Assembly: GCA_031835245.1 (NCBI GenBank)
Contig: JAVKOQ010000476.1
Coordinates: forward strand, 1-34,006
Reading direction: 5' to 3'
DNA from: Balamuthia mandrillaris
Lineage: Eukaryota > Discosea > Longamoebia > Balamuthiidae
DNA length: 34,006 nucleotides
The position numbers were made by a program, and so were the translations under genes. This document shows, piece by piece, positions 9,211 to 18,167 of this stretch. Numbering within the stretch: the stretch's first letter is position 1; every line of letters starts with the position of its first letter. The notes below the pieces were generated by a model. The model made no database searches, had not been told where the DNA came from, and saw nothing but the letters and a program-made list of their open reading frames with translations.

Positions 9211-10830
9211 TCACGCGAGGAGGAGCTGGCGCAGCGTTGGTCTGCGTTTGCGCGGTTTATCATCCTCAGCGACGCGAATGTGGAGCACGTGCGCCACCTG
9301 CTTTTCCACCAGGGCAGGCGGTTTTGGCTCGTTGAAGTGCAGATACGGTCGTAGAGAGCCACCGACACGAAACAAGGATTTGCCAAGCCGGTCCTTTTGC
9401 ACAGGCTGCAAGCGGGTCACCGTTTGCTTGCCGGAAAATTGAGCGTACGTGGAGAGAAACTTGCTCAATAGCGCTTCTTGCTCCCATGGCTGGCTCTCGC
9501 GGGCAAGGTGCAGACGAGGTAGGTACAGCACGTTAGCCTCCTTTGTGAGCTCTTCTCGGTGTTGGCTGATGAACTGCTTCACGTTGATTCGAGGATGAGG
9601 AGGCCGCACATCGTAAAGCTCCACAAATTCGTCTGTATCCAAGGAAAAGGCGTAATCGCAGTAAGGTTGCCATCGTAGAAAGGCGTCCATGTTCATGGCC
9701 TGATGCATGTGCTGGTAGGTTTCAGGTGAGCCTGGCACTTGCGTCTCCACCAGATGCACCCGCTCTCGTAGTGCCGGGTAGAGGCGACCTAGCCTCTCTC
9801 TGATGGCGGCAACAGAGGGCAGGTGCTCGTTGGGGTGTGCGTACACGTTTATCATCACTCTATCCACTCCAACCATCGTCGTCATCCACTGAAGCCATAT
9901 CTCGTCATCTTGGGTCCATGTAAACTTCTTTCCCACAAATGCGCAAACCTTCTCCCCTTCCGTTATCCCTTCTTCCGTTGTTTTATCCTCCCATTTCTCC
10001 TTCTCGTTCTCAGTTTTCATTTCGGTAGTTTGAAGAATGTTTTGCTGTGCCGGATGGTTGTCGTTGAATGGATTGCTAACATCGCTCTCGCTCTCTCTGT
10101 TATTGTCCTCACTGTTGTGATGACCATGATTGCGGAGGAGGTTGTTGGAAGAGGGTGTAGTGTTGAAAGAGAGAAGCGGTTTCTCGAGGGTTGGAAAGTG
10201 AAGCACCTCCTTGGCAGGAAATGATACGGTTTGCCCCGCGAAAGTGATGGCAAACTGAGCAGCTTTGCACGACTGCTGCGGTGGTGTAGAACCAGAGCAG
10301 GAGATACACTCAGGCATGTCAGTGAAGGCACAGCGAACAATCACGTCCATCCATTCTGTGCCCAATCTTTGGCGATAGCTAAAGCCCATGGGCTGATGTA
10401 TGAAGCACTTGTTGGCCACCAGTTTTGTTCCCTCCTCATTGCTTGATTGCTTGGGGTGGGTCCAAAACTCCACCCAAACGGTGCTGTTTGTGGTTGATTG
10501 TAAGAGGCTTCTGCGAACTGCCAGGTGAAACTGGAAGATGCTCTTCTTTTCGGTTGGAAGAAAGTCATGAAAAGCGAATAGTTGGTCCATTGGAGAAAGT
10601 TGGAAAGAAGGTGGGAAATGGCGATGGTCTTGCGCCGCGGAGACGACTTGCACCAGGCCGTCCTCTGTGCGATAAGCATTCCACTGAATCCGGAAAAAGC
10701 GTGATGCCTCTGTTTCCTTGCTGAGGAGTTCGTTTGCAGGTTGAACTGAGCCGAAGAAAGAGTAGAGCCGATACAGCGGAGTTATTCCAACCAAAACAAC
10801 TAGCAGGCGAAAGACCTGCACTCTTCTCAT
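9211..10830 (-). CDS. GT92-like (DUF23) type II Golgi glycosyltransferase
   Basis: An intronless gene of 539 residues. The N-terminus RRVQVFRLLVVLVGITPLY is a short basic stretch plus signal anchor, typical of a type II Golgi enzyme. The catalytic part starts near KKFTWTQDDEIWLQWMTTM, matching the GT92 opening in which a short acidic turn precedes a Trp-rich helix. It continues with GVDRVMINVYAH, HMHQAMNMDAFLRW, and the metal-binding DTDEF at residues 398-402. HVLHIR is the conserved C-terminal motif. The stem (about residues 30-280) is Asn/Ser/Glu-rich with several N-glycosylation sites. Known GT92 enzymes are galactosyltransferases, but donor and acceptor cannot be read here. It lies in tandem upstream of the TMEM64-like gene. 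Confidence 0.75.
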   Translation of the reverse strand: MRRVQVFRLLVVLVGITPLYRLYSFFGSVQPANELLSKETEASRFFRIQWNAYRTEDGLVQVVSAAQDHRHFPPSFQLSPMDQLFAFHDFLPTEKKSIFQFHLAVRRSLLQSTTNSTVWVEFWTHPKQSSNEEGTKLVANKCFIHQPMGFSYRQRLGTEWMDVIVRCAFTDMPECISCSGSTPPQQSCKAAQFAITFAGQTVSFPAKEVLHFPTLEKPLLSFNTTPSSNNLLRNHGHHNSEDNNRESESDVSNPFNDNHPAQQNILQTTEMKTENEKEKWEDKTTEEGITEGEKVCAFVGKKFTWTQDDEIWLQWMTTMVGVDRVMINVYAHPNEHLPSVAAIRERLGRLYPALRERVHLVETQVPGSPETYQHMHQAMNMDAFLRWQPYCDYAFSLDTDEFVELYDVRPPHPRINVKQFISQHREELTKEANVLYLPRLHLARESQPWEQEALLSKFLSTYAQFSGKQTVTRLQPVQKDRLGKSLFRVGGSLRPYLHFNEPKPPALVEKQVAHVLHIRVAEDDKPRKRRPTLRQLLLA

Positions 10831-11032
10831 TATAGGCTCTTGCTATTCACGTTGTGGCCACCCCCGTTACTTTATTTTCGTTTTTGCCGGCAAAATGGCG
10901 GTTATTCACGTTGTGGCAAGAGTATCCCCAATAATGATGCGTCAATTATAACCTATCCAAATGAATACCACGTGATCGACTCAACAACGAACCTGTCGAC
11001 AATGAACCCTTGGAAGAAGAGAAGATAGCACG
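10831..11032. promoter_or_regulatory. Divergent promoter with direct repeat and palindrome
   Basis: The gap between GT92 (minus) and the F-box gene (plus) has a 15-base direct repeat TATTCACGTTGTGGC at about 10844-10858 and 10903-10917. Between the copies is a perfect 14-base palindrome, TTTTGCCGGCAAAA, at 10882-10895. Their role as binding sites is inference. Confidence 0.4.
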
Positions 11033-12631
11033 ATGGTGCAAGACGAAAGTCAAGACGCCCAGCTCGTTGACGACGGAACGCATGTGCTGGTGGGACCCAT
11101 TTTGGAGTGTGTGCTCTTGGCTTTGACGGATGATTCATCAGAGGCACCAGCAACCATAGCGAGAACTTTGGCCAATGTACGCCTGGTCTGCAGAAATTGG
11201 GCCGAGGCCGCGGCAGTTGCCCACTTGTGGCGACCGCTGTATAGATCATGCTGGAGACGTCGAGTGATAGAACGACCTGAAGTGGTGCCAGACTACGCGC
11301 CATCCCATTTGAGCGCTGTTCCTTCCAACATATGCCTTCACCAAACAGGGGCAGAAACATTTTCTTCAGAGGTCGCACAAGAAGAAGGCGCTCGCCTATT
11401 CATTGACGGAGGTGACGCTGAGGTGATCTCGTTGCACCGGCAAAAAGAACCCCACCTGTTTCACCTGGAGGTGAGATCCTTTTTAGCCTTCTTTCCCCCC
11501 ACATCCTCTTCCTCGTGGCAACCCTGCACAGATAATTGGGAACCACCTCCAGAGGACTGTTCTGTTATTGTTGATGAGACCGGATACACCAGCGGCACTT
11601 TTGGAACCTTTAAAAAGGCACTTTCTGCCCTCAAACAGATGCCTTCTCTTCCTAGCATCCACCACCGCAAAGCCAGACAGACCCCACAACTACTTCTGCC
11701 AGCTCACACGAAGTTCGCACAACAAGCAGCGCTGGAACGCGAGTGGACACATGGTGACTCATTGCACACTTTCCGTGTATCAGTTTGGGGTGTGCCTGGC
11801 TCTGGAAAGAGTACTTTGGTGCGTGTGGTAACGGCTGCGCTGAGCGGCAATCATAGCTTCCTCTCCACTGGGATTGACGAGGATAGCGAGAGTAACTGTG
11901 TGCATTACACCGGGGTGGACCTTTCAGCAGACTGGACAGAGCGAGCTACCAGCTGTGTCAAGCGCATTATCTTTCGAGAGACGGGTTTCGCAGACGAACA
12001 CACCATCTGCTGGACCTATCCTTTGCCTTCCCTGGAACAGAGCCGAGGCCGATCTCCTTTTGTGGACTTGCATCTTTACGCTATTAACTGTCGTCAGGTA
12101 TTACAGACTCGCGAAGATTTTGGTTGGGCCTACAGTTGCCTGCATGATGCGTTGGGTCGCGCTCAGGACCAAGCCCTTCACCTCTGGGTGGTAGCCAACT
12201 TTGCATGCGAGGAAAAACGAGGAGGAACTAGTACTGTTTGGGATGCTGCCATTGCATTGCGTTGTCGGGAGCTTGCTACCTGTCAGTTCTATCGACAATT
12301 ACACGCAACCGTCATCAGCATGCCAGCTTTTGACGAGGGGCACAGCAAGAAACGCATGGCTACTTTTGGCCAAGGTTTAGCAGCAGAGATTGTGCAACAA
12401 GCAGCAGCCATTCGTAGCAAGAAAAATCATTTCTTTTCATGTACGCACCCTAGCATGGATGCCCTCTGCTCCACGTGCTCAAGGGTGATTTGTACGTCAC
12501 CTAGCTGTCCTGAACGCGCTACTAAAACGGAAGGAAAAGCAGCAGCTGTTGATTGCATTTGCTTTCATCAAGGACACCCTGTTTGTCAAGGCGTTGCTGA
12601 AGCTGTTTCTATGTACCGTTGGGGCAACTAG
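11033..12631 (+). CDS. F-box-like protein fused to a P-loop GTPase-like domain
   Basis: A single-exon gene of 532 residues. Residues 15-75 look like an F-box: a hydrophobic helix, then LANVRLVCRNWAEAAAVAHLW. From about residue 245 a Ras-like core begins: FRVSVWGVPGSGKSTL is a G1 P-loop (GxxxxGKS). LHLWVVANFACE sits where the NKxD motif would be but lacks the Lys and Asp. No clear DxxG is present, so nucleotide use may be altered. Near the C-terminus there is a Cys cluster (CSTCSRVICTSPSC, then CICFHQGHPVC) that could bind zinc. If the F-box binds Skp1, the protein would be an SCF substrate receptor; that is inference. An internal GTGAG..CACAG pair (11471-11531) was considered as an intron, but removing it breaks the frame. 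Confidence 0.65.
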   Translation: MVQDESQDAQLVDDGTHVLVGPILECVLLALTDDSSEAPATIARTLANVRLVCRNWAEAAAVAHLWRPLYRSCWRRRVIERPEVVPDYAPSHLSAVPSNICLHQTGAETFSSEVAQEEGARLFIDGGDAEVISLHRQKEPHLFHLEVRSFLAFFPPTSSSSWQPCTDNWEPPPEDCSVIVDETGYTSGTFGTFKKALSALKQMPSLPSIHHRKARQTPQLLLPAHTKFAQQAALEREWTHGDSLHTFRVSVWGVPGSGKSTLVRVVTAALSGNHSFLSTGIDEDSESNCVHYTGVDLSADWTERATSCVKRIIFRETGFADEHTICWTYPLPSLEQSRGRSPFVDLHLYAINCRQVLQTREDFGWAYSCLHDALGRAQDQALHLWVVANFACEEKRGGTSTVWDAAIALRCRELATCQFYRQLHATVISMPAFDEGHSKKRMATFGQGLAAEIVQQAAAIRSKKNHFFSCTHPSMDALCSTCSRVICTSPSCPERATKTEGKAAAVDCICFHQGHPVCQGVAEAVSMYRWGN

Positions 12632-13023
12632 ACTAGTCTTTTTTTTCTTATCTTTTGTTTCTGAAAAATCAGGTATTGAACAGCCCTCCTTTCTTTGTAT
12701 CCCCTTTGGTGTACTTTATACTGCTGCTGCTGAAGCGCCAACTCAGCTGGGAATTTTTTAAACCCGACCTGCACCACACTGCAAAAAATCCCAAAAATAG
12801 TGACCCCGTGGCTGATACCGTTTTGAGCTGAAAGCGGCTCACAACATGCTCATCCACAGGCTCAGCAAAAGTCAGAAAATTGACCCTGATCATCCTTGCA
12901 CTCACTTTTGGTAGCTTTGGTTCGGTTGAAAAGTATGTGATCACAAAAATGATACCGGTAGTGAGCTAAGAGAATACCCATTAGAAAATGAAGAGAAAAA
13001 ATATTTGCGGTACAAGTTGGCAA
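12632..13023. repeat. Spacer with a dispersed-repeat fragment (copy a)
   Basis: No gene is seen in this stretch. At 12776-12840 lies a fragment that recurs, inverted, at 15401-15465 (16- and 17-base exact blocks GAGCTGAAAGCGGCTC and AATCCCAAAAATAGTGA). Part of it recurs at 15127-15146 (CACTGCAAAAAATCCCAAAA). A CTG run lies at about 12721-12732. Confidence 0.6.
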
Positions 13024-14054
13024 TCATCGCCCCATTAAAGATTCATCACTCTCCTTGGCTTTCGTGTTCGTTTCGTTTTCTGCTGTGAGGCTGGGTGGTT
13101 TTCTTTCCATCTGCATGTGCCTGCTTGCCCACTGGCTTGCTTCCTGGCTGAAGGCTTCCTTGAAGTTTTCGACAGTCTTTTCCGCCTCTTCTTCCCATCT
13201 TCCACTCCCATTTTTCCAATCTCGTGTCAGTTGTGCCACTTGACGCTCTAACTTTTCAACACGTGCAGGCAGGTCGTTGTCTACGACAAATATTATATTA
13301 GCTAAACAAATGTAACTCATTTATATTTACCGTTGCTGGTAGCTTCGTCAGTTGTTTCTGCTTCGTTCCTGTTGTGTCGGTCCTGTTGCTCTTGCTGGCG
13401 TTCTCGTTGTGCTTGACTTTCTTGTTCCCGTTGTACTCGTTCCTGATGTTTGCGTTCTTGTTCTCGTTGCAATCGTTCTCGTTGCAGTCGTTCTCGTTCT
13501 CGTTCTCGTCCTTGTTCTCGTTGCAATCGTTCTCGTCCTTGTTCTCGTCCTTGTTCTCGTCCTGGTTCTCGTTGCAATCGTTCTCGTTCTCGTAGTTGCT
13601 CCTGTCGTTCTCGTCCCCATTGTGCTCGTTCTCGTTGCCATTGTTCTATCTCTCGTTGCCGTTGTTCGCTTTCGCGATGCCATTGCTCTTTTGCTTGTGC
13701 TAGTTCTCGACGTCCTTGTTCTTGCTCCTGTTCCCATTGTGTTGCGTATCGTTCTCGTTCACGTCGCACTCGATCCAGTCGTGCCTCTTCTCGGGCTTGT
13801 TCTAGCTCCCATTGTTCCCGTTCTTGATCTTGTTCCCACTGTTTTGCGTATCGGTCCCGTGGAGAGTGTTCTTGTTCTCCTGGTTCGCCGTTTCGTGCCT
13901 CTTGTCCTTGCTCTAGCTCTGCCAGCTCTGTTGCTCGTTCTTGCTGCTCTTGGTACCTTCCGTCATCGTTTTGTCGTTGATGTTGTGGCTGAGGCTCTGG
14001 ATTACGTTGTCCCAGCGGCAGAAGCTGTGCATTACAGTTAAGTCTGGTACACAT
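13024..14054 (-). CDS. Trichohyalin-like Arg/Glu/Gln coiled-coil protein
   Basis: Two exons, 14054-13331 and 13280-13024, join in phase 1 to give about 326 residues. The first encodes an almost unbroken low-complexity helix of Gln, Glu, Arg and Trp, with degenerate blocks such as REREQWELEQAREEA and many QRE/GRE repeats, like trichohyalin. The second encodes a true heptad stretch (LPARVEKLERQVAQLTRDW) followed by a polar tail. A single long alpha-helix or coiled coil is the clear prediction; function is unknown. The opposite strand has a 229-codon ORF of Val/Leu repeats, a shadow of the codon repeats. The gene is embedded in a relic-rich zone. The start is the first in-frame ATG; initiation slightly further in is possible. 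Confidence 0.65.
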
Positions 14055-14480
14055 CTAACCATACCAAGATCTGACGTACTCTGTGTTAAGCTAAGTTTTG
14101 CAGGCAACATCTGTGTTCACTACTTTGTTCGCTTTCCTTCGTCTTCGCTGCTACTTTTCTACTACTTTTTTTCTCTACCCTATGCGTAATAATAATAATT
14201 TGAATTCTTCTGGGAAAAATTTCAGTTGTTACCTATTCTATCTGTTACCCCTTTTTTTATCTGTTACCCCGTTTCGTTTTTTTTAAAAAAAAAAAGTGAC
14301 TGAAGGAGAAGGCCAGCGAAAAGACGACGAAGGAAACGCCAGAACGAGGTGAACGATTTAAAGGGAGCGAACCGATGGTCAATCGATGAAGCAACGACGG
14401 CAGATCAAGCAAAAAACAGACAAGGCACCGTTTTTCTTGTTGATTTACAGATGTTCTTCTAAATCTAGCGCTCTTTTTCC
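14055..14480. other. Spacer upstream of the coiled-coil gene
   Basis: T- and A-rich sequence with a T8A11 junction at about 14278-14295. Short open stretches with GT donors are present, but no start codon links them to the zinc-finger fragment downstream. I see no supported gene. Confidence 0.3.
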
Positions 14481-14483
14481 TTC

Positions 14484-14701
14484 AAGGACGTCCTGTACTA
14501 TTGTGAGCTTTGTAAAGTTTATGTGAAGCGCTATGACCTGCATTGTGAAACGGATACACATCAATATTCTAGGCACCACCAACATGTACGCAAGTCCTCT
14601 TGTTCTTATTTTTTTTTCTGAACGTACACAACCAAAAAAAAGGATGATTCACAACCGCCGAGGCGTGGCAGAAAGAGGAAGCGTGACGTTGAAATAGACT
14701 G
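14484..14701 (+). pseudogene. Zinc-finger-like exon fragments
   Basis: An open segment after an acceptor (..CCTTCAAG) reads DVLYYCELCKVYVKRYDLHC followed by several His residues, a degenerate C2H2-like finger. A GTACGC donor at 14585 and an AAAAG acceptor near 14642 would join it in phase to DDSQPPRRGRKRKRDVEID and a stop, the second part being a nuclear-localisation-like basic patch. No start codon or first exon could be found, so this may be a gene remnant. Confidence 0.3.
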
Positions 14702-14763
14702 AGTATGTGGCACCAAGATCATTGAACGCACCCCCACAGGAGCTAAACTCTTCAAGCAGCAAC

Positions 14764-14861
14764 AACCATCACGGCCACGACGCCCATATCGACCACGGCG
14801 ACCATCACGGCCACGACGCCCATAGCGACCACGGCGACCATAGCAGCCACGACGACCACCT
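14764..14861 (+). repeat. GC-rich minisatellite encoding His/Asp-rich repeats
   Basis: About 45-base units built on GGCGACCATCACGGCCACGA are repeated twice plus a partial copy. One frame reads HGHDAHIDHGDHHGHDAHSD. A pure TTC run follows immediately (14867-14903). Confidence 0.8.
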
Positions 14862-14866
14862 TCTCT

Positions 14867-14903
14867 TCTTCTTCTTCTTCTTCTTCTTCTTCTTCTTCTT
14901 CTT
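14867..14903 (+). repeat. TTC microsatellite
   Basis: Uninterrupted TTC triplets abut the His/Asp minisatellite. Confidence 0.95.
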
Positions 14904-15039
14904 CTCTTTGTTGTTTCCATCTTCTCTTCTTCTGCTTCTCTTCAATAAACATCCTTCTGGTTGACCAAGAAAAGTGAGTACTATCTGACCCAACACGCAA
15001 AGCGAGCAATGCCTATATAAGGACAAAGTGAGCCGGCTA

Positions 15040-15465
15040 ATCCGTGGGAATTTTTAAAATAGTGACCCGAATCGGAGCCTACACTTGATCCCCTCTTTTG
15101 ATCCCATTCCCGACCCTTCCTTGAGCTTTTGGGATTTTTTGCAGTGCAGAGGCAAGGCTTGCCCCTCTCATTTGATCCCATCCCTGAGCCTACCTTGCTA
15201 ACTGCGTAGGACTTGGATGAGTCGTCGTCATCATCGGACTCAGAATTATCATCATCAGAACCATCGGGTTATCTTGAGATTCCAAATCAGTCTTATCCAC
15301 GAGTACATAAGCACCACTCTTGGTTCTGCTTTTGACGAAGAAAGGCCGATACTTCGGATCCATCTTGGAGGTGGCGGCTGAATGACGGAGCATATGCTAC
15401 GAGCCGCTTTCAGCTCATAACGGTGTCATCCTCGTCATCACTATTTTTGGGATTGTTTGTAGTGT
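15040..15465. mobile_element. Decayed LTR-retroelement-like fragments
   Basis: A fossil patch. On the minus strand 15190-15393 resembles the C-terminal part of a Ty3-type integrase (KYRPFFVKSRTKSGAYVLVD). It is framed by repeat copies shared with 12776-12840: copy c at 15127-15146 and inverted copy b at 15401-15465. A TATA-like TATATAAG is at 15013. The element is far from whole, with only fragments left, and appears old. Family assignment rests on one short match. Confidence 0.3.
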
Positions 15466-15474
15466 AGGAACGAG

Positions 15475-15729
15475 TTGGTGTTTTACCATCCCGCCAGTAG
15501 GACGCTGATTGCTGGTGATACCCTGTTCTACCATTCCTGCGCTGCACCTTCACCTGCCCCTCCTGCCAATACCAAAACATTCAACCCTTTCGGCAAAGCT
15601 ATGATCCTAGACCCTGTGAAGGTATTCAATGACCCTGTCGTTTGGCACAAGAAGAAGCATGAGAAACACAAGGGAAACAACTCAAACAAGATGCAACAAG
15701 AACGGCTCAATAAAACAGTCCATGACTAG
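15475..15729 (+). pseudogene. DUF4336-like (metallo-beta-lactamase-fold) gene fragment
   Basis: The frame reads LVFYHPASRTLIAGDTLFY, which resembles the conserved strand pair of DUF4336 proteins, a metallo-beta-lactamase-like fold with an FFHxPSRTLIVTD block. It continues to a Lys-rich end and a stop. Only this block is present. The upstream side is the repeat copy b ending in an acceptor-like TTTGTAG, so the fragment could be a stranded exon. No start codon is seen and the full domain is missing. Confidence 0.35.
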
Positions 15730-15951
15730 TGAAATTGTTGTTGTTGGATATTTTTTTAACACTCATATGAGCGTCATATTCGCAGCATATTGGCACCACA
15801 ATTCTGCCAACAGTCTCGGTGTCAACGATCCATATCCCCCTTCCCCCTCCGCTTGACCAATCGTTTCTCTCTCTCTCTCTCTCTCATTTTTGGTTTTTTT
15901 TTGTTTCCTGAAAAAAGTTTAAAACAAATAAACATGATTGATCCTTGCGTT

Positions 15952-17285
15952 CTATAGTGCCATTCCTGTTTTTGTTTGTTCGCATAAACAAAGAGAAGAA
16001 TAAGTAAAAAAGTCCAAAAGAACAACCATGTTGCCAGTGAATTTGTTGAGAGCATAGATAGTCCTGTCCCAGGAGGTGAAGTAGACGAGGTCGCGATAAA
16101 CCATTGGAGTGGACTTGATGTCTCCATTCTTGCCCCTGCCATAGTGGGTAAGAGATTTAAACTCCCATTCTCTTGGCGCTTGGATAGTTCTATCCCAAAA
16201 GTTTGGCTACATGAGAAACAAGGAAAGGTAAGGAAAAGAAAGTAGTTCCGAGAAAAGGAAGAAGAAAGAATCAAGAGAAAGACAAACCTGAGGATTGTGA
16301 GTATCGCCAGACTTTAAGTGGGCAGTAACGTTCCAGCAGGATAACAGGCCACTGTTGTCACCCATGAAGGCCAATCCTGTCTCTTCGTCGAATGCTGGAC
16401 TTGAATGACAATAATCATCTTTTACAACAAAGGCTTAGAAGAAGAAGGTAATTTTCGATGAAGAAGAAACTGAGTACCAAGAAGTTGTGATCTAAAGACC
16501 TCTGTGCCAGTATTCTTATCTAGGCCAACGAGCCATCCACCAGATTGGCCTCTGAAGACCTCCACTCCTATCAAGAGCGTGTCCCTAAATGCCAATGGCG
16601 ACGCCAATGTAGCCTCCTACTTTGTTTATCCACACAAGCTCTCCTTTATGCCTGTCAATGCCATACATGTGACCATCGTACCCTCCAATATAAACCATAT
16701 CGCCATTGACTGTGGGAGTGCCATGAATAGCTTTGACATGATGTTTGCATTGATACTCCCATAGCACCTGAATTGTTGAAACACATGAGCAAAAGACAGA
16801 GAAGCATGGAGAAGAGAGAAAAGGGAAGAGAGCAGCAGAAGAATTGAGGGTAGCAACATAAGAACAAGACGACGAAAAGTAACCTCTCCACTTGCACGAG
16901 AGGCAGCGAGTAGGGTTCCATGGTCAGTGCCAATGTAGATGACATCTTCCACAACAGCAGGACTGGACTTGGAGGCACCGTATGTATCATAGTTTAGCCG
17001 TGGGGTCTCCCAATCCTTCGTGTAGAGGGGCAGTCCCTCGCCTGGTCCACCAGCAGCTCCATGGGGCGTTTTGGAGGGGGCAAACGTCGGCAGCAGGGAC
17101 CAGCCTCTGCGCCTCAACCGTTCGCGAAGTATGGCTGTGTAGCCAGAGGTAGTTTGAGGAGGAGCTGCGCCCGTTCTGGCATTGTCATACCGAAAAGTTA
17201 AGGCTGCCGTACGGGAAGTAGAAGAGGAGGAAGAAGCAGAAGGAGCAGCAGCGATGAAGGAAAGAGAGAGTGTAAGTCTCTCTCT
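15952..17285 (-). CDS. PQQ-type beta-propeller protein, secreted (5' end unseen)
   Basis: A protein of PQQ-like (BamB-type) propeller blades. Visible exons: 17285-16884, 16767-16478, 16394-16288, 16206-15952. The first opens in a hydrophobic run LTLSLSFIAAAPSAS followed by FRYDNARTG, so a signal peptide is likely, but no ATG lies in frame. A first exon upstream, possibly beyond the LTR at 17320-17644, is needed. Blades are plain: SSPAVVEDVIYIGTDHGTLL, GTPTVNGDMVYIGGYDGHMY, TLLIGVEVFRGQSGGWLVGL, FDEETGLAFMGDNSGLLSCW, TPMVYRDLVYFTSWDRTIYA. Exon 16767-16478 changes reading frame at about 16610: blade sequence stands on both sides, but a single frame meets a stop. That is a one-base indel, an assembly error or early decay. 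Ligand unknown. Confidence 0.75.
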
Positions 17286-17319
17286 CTGTGTGAGTCACTA
17301 AGCTCTCTTTGTTTTATGT

Positions 17320-17644
17320 TGTTGGAAAACTCCAACATAATAGCTCTTCTTCTCTTTGTGTCGACCTCTCTTTCCTGCCTGTCGACCTGAGGAAACCTCT
17401 CCATGGCCACTGTCTCCTTTTTTGTTGTTTCTTTCTCTCTGCCCTTTTATGCTGATGTTTTCTGCTCTTCTTTTTTGGATATTTCCTCTAGCTTAAATAC
17501 TGCCTCTTCTTGCTTCCTCTCGGGACAACGTACACCAAAACTCAAGCTACTTTACTTTTACTTGTACTCTTTACTTTTAGTTAATTAAGTTCAGGTCTCG
17601 TACTTATTTGTCTCCGCTATCATTCCCGTTCTTATTTTACAACA
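17320..17644 (+). mobile_element. Solo LTR, copy 1
   Basis: 325 bases starting TGTTGGAAAACTCCAACA and ending TTATTTTACAACA. A second, inverted copy lies at 22534-22870. TG..CA ends, a 5' hairpin and no internal coding region suggest a copia-like solo LTR; family is inference. No matching target-site duplication is seen. It sits just upstream of the PQQ gene exon. The copies differ at many positions, so it is not recent. Confidence 0.6.
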
Positions 17645-17930
17645 GTTTTGCTGGGTAAGAAAGGGAACGTTGCTGCTCGGGTCCGTGATGTATGCTGCAA
17701 ACCGCTTCTTCTGGTCCGCTTTTTTCGCAGAGCTTCTGCTGCTGTTTTCTGCGATTCTTCTTCTTTTTCTTTCGCACGTTCTACTTTTTTTCGAGCTTGA
17801 TACCACTGTTGAGTCTCAGCAGGCCTCTTTCGTCGAACTTCCTTCGTCTCGCGCAGGCGCTTTTCCTCTGCTTCCTTCTCCTCCCTCTCTTTTTTCTTTT
17901 GAAGGTGGCGCTCTTGATCGTAGCATGCCC
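17645..17930 (-). pseudogene. Lys/Glu-rich coiled-coil ORF abutting the LTR
   Basis: One minus-strand frame is open without an ATG and reads as a charged helix (EREEKEAEEKRLRETKEVRR, then QQWYQARKKVERAKEKEEES). It runs straight into the solo LTR. A neighbouring frame upstream (HHQFKGAYSSWGHGLYGV) could be a preceding exon, but no splice join works. It may be the end of a host gene cut by the LTR. Unrecognised. Confidence 0.25.
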
Positions 17931-18167
17931 TACCAATCTACCAAGGACGACACGCCATACAACCCATGTCCCCAACTGGAATACGCCCCCTTAAACTGGT
18001 GGTGAAAGATATTCCGTTTTACGATCCCGCAATCATTTCGTCACTTGTAATAACCACCACCGAGGGCATTTTCCTGTAAAAGCAGCCAATGTATCGTTTC
18101 CTTCATCTTCACCAATTCATCTTAATTACATGTTTTATTTTTTTTCTACAACCTAATCGTAAACACT

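Noticed and set aside
11471-11531. Possible 61-base intron inside the F-box/GTPase gene (GTGAG..CACAG).
   Set aside because: Its removal shifts the frame away from the P-loop; the unspliced frame is open throughout.
13352-14041. Long plus-strand Val/Leu-rich ORF.
   Set aside because: It is the antisense shadow of the Arg/Glu/Gln repeat codons of the minus-strand coiled-coil gene.
16578-16613. 36-base GTAGG..TTTAG intron in the PQQ exon.
   Set aside because: It is too short for this gene set, lies within conserved blade sequence, and removing it does not lead into the downstream blade frame.
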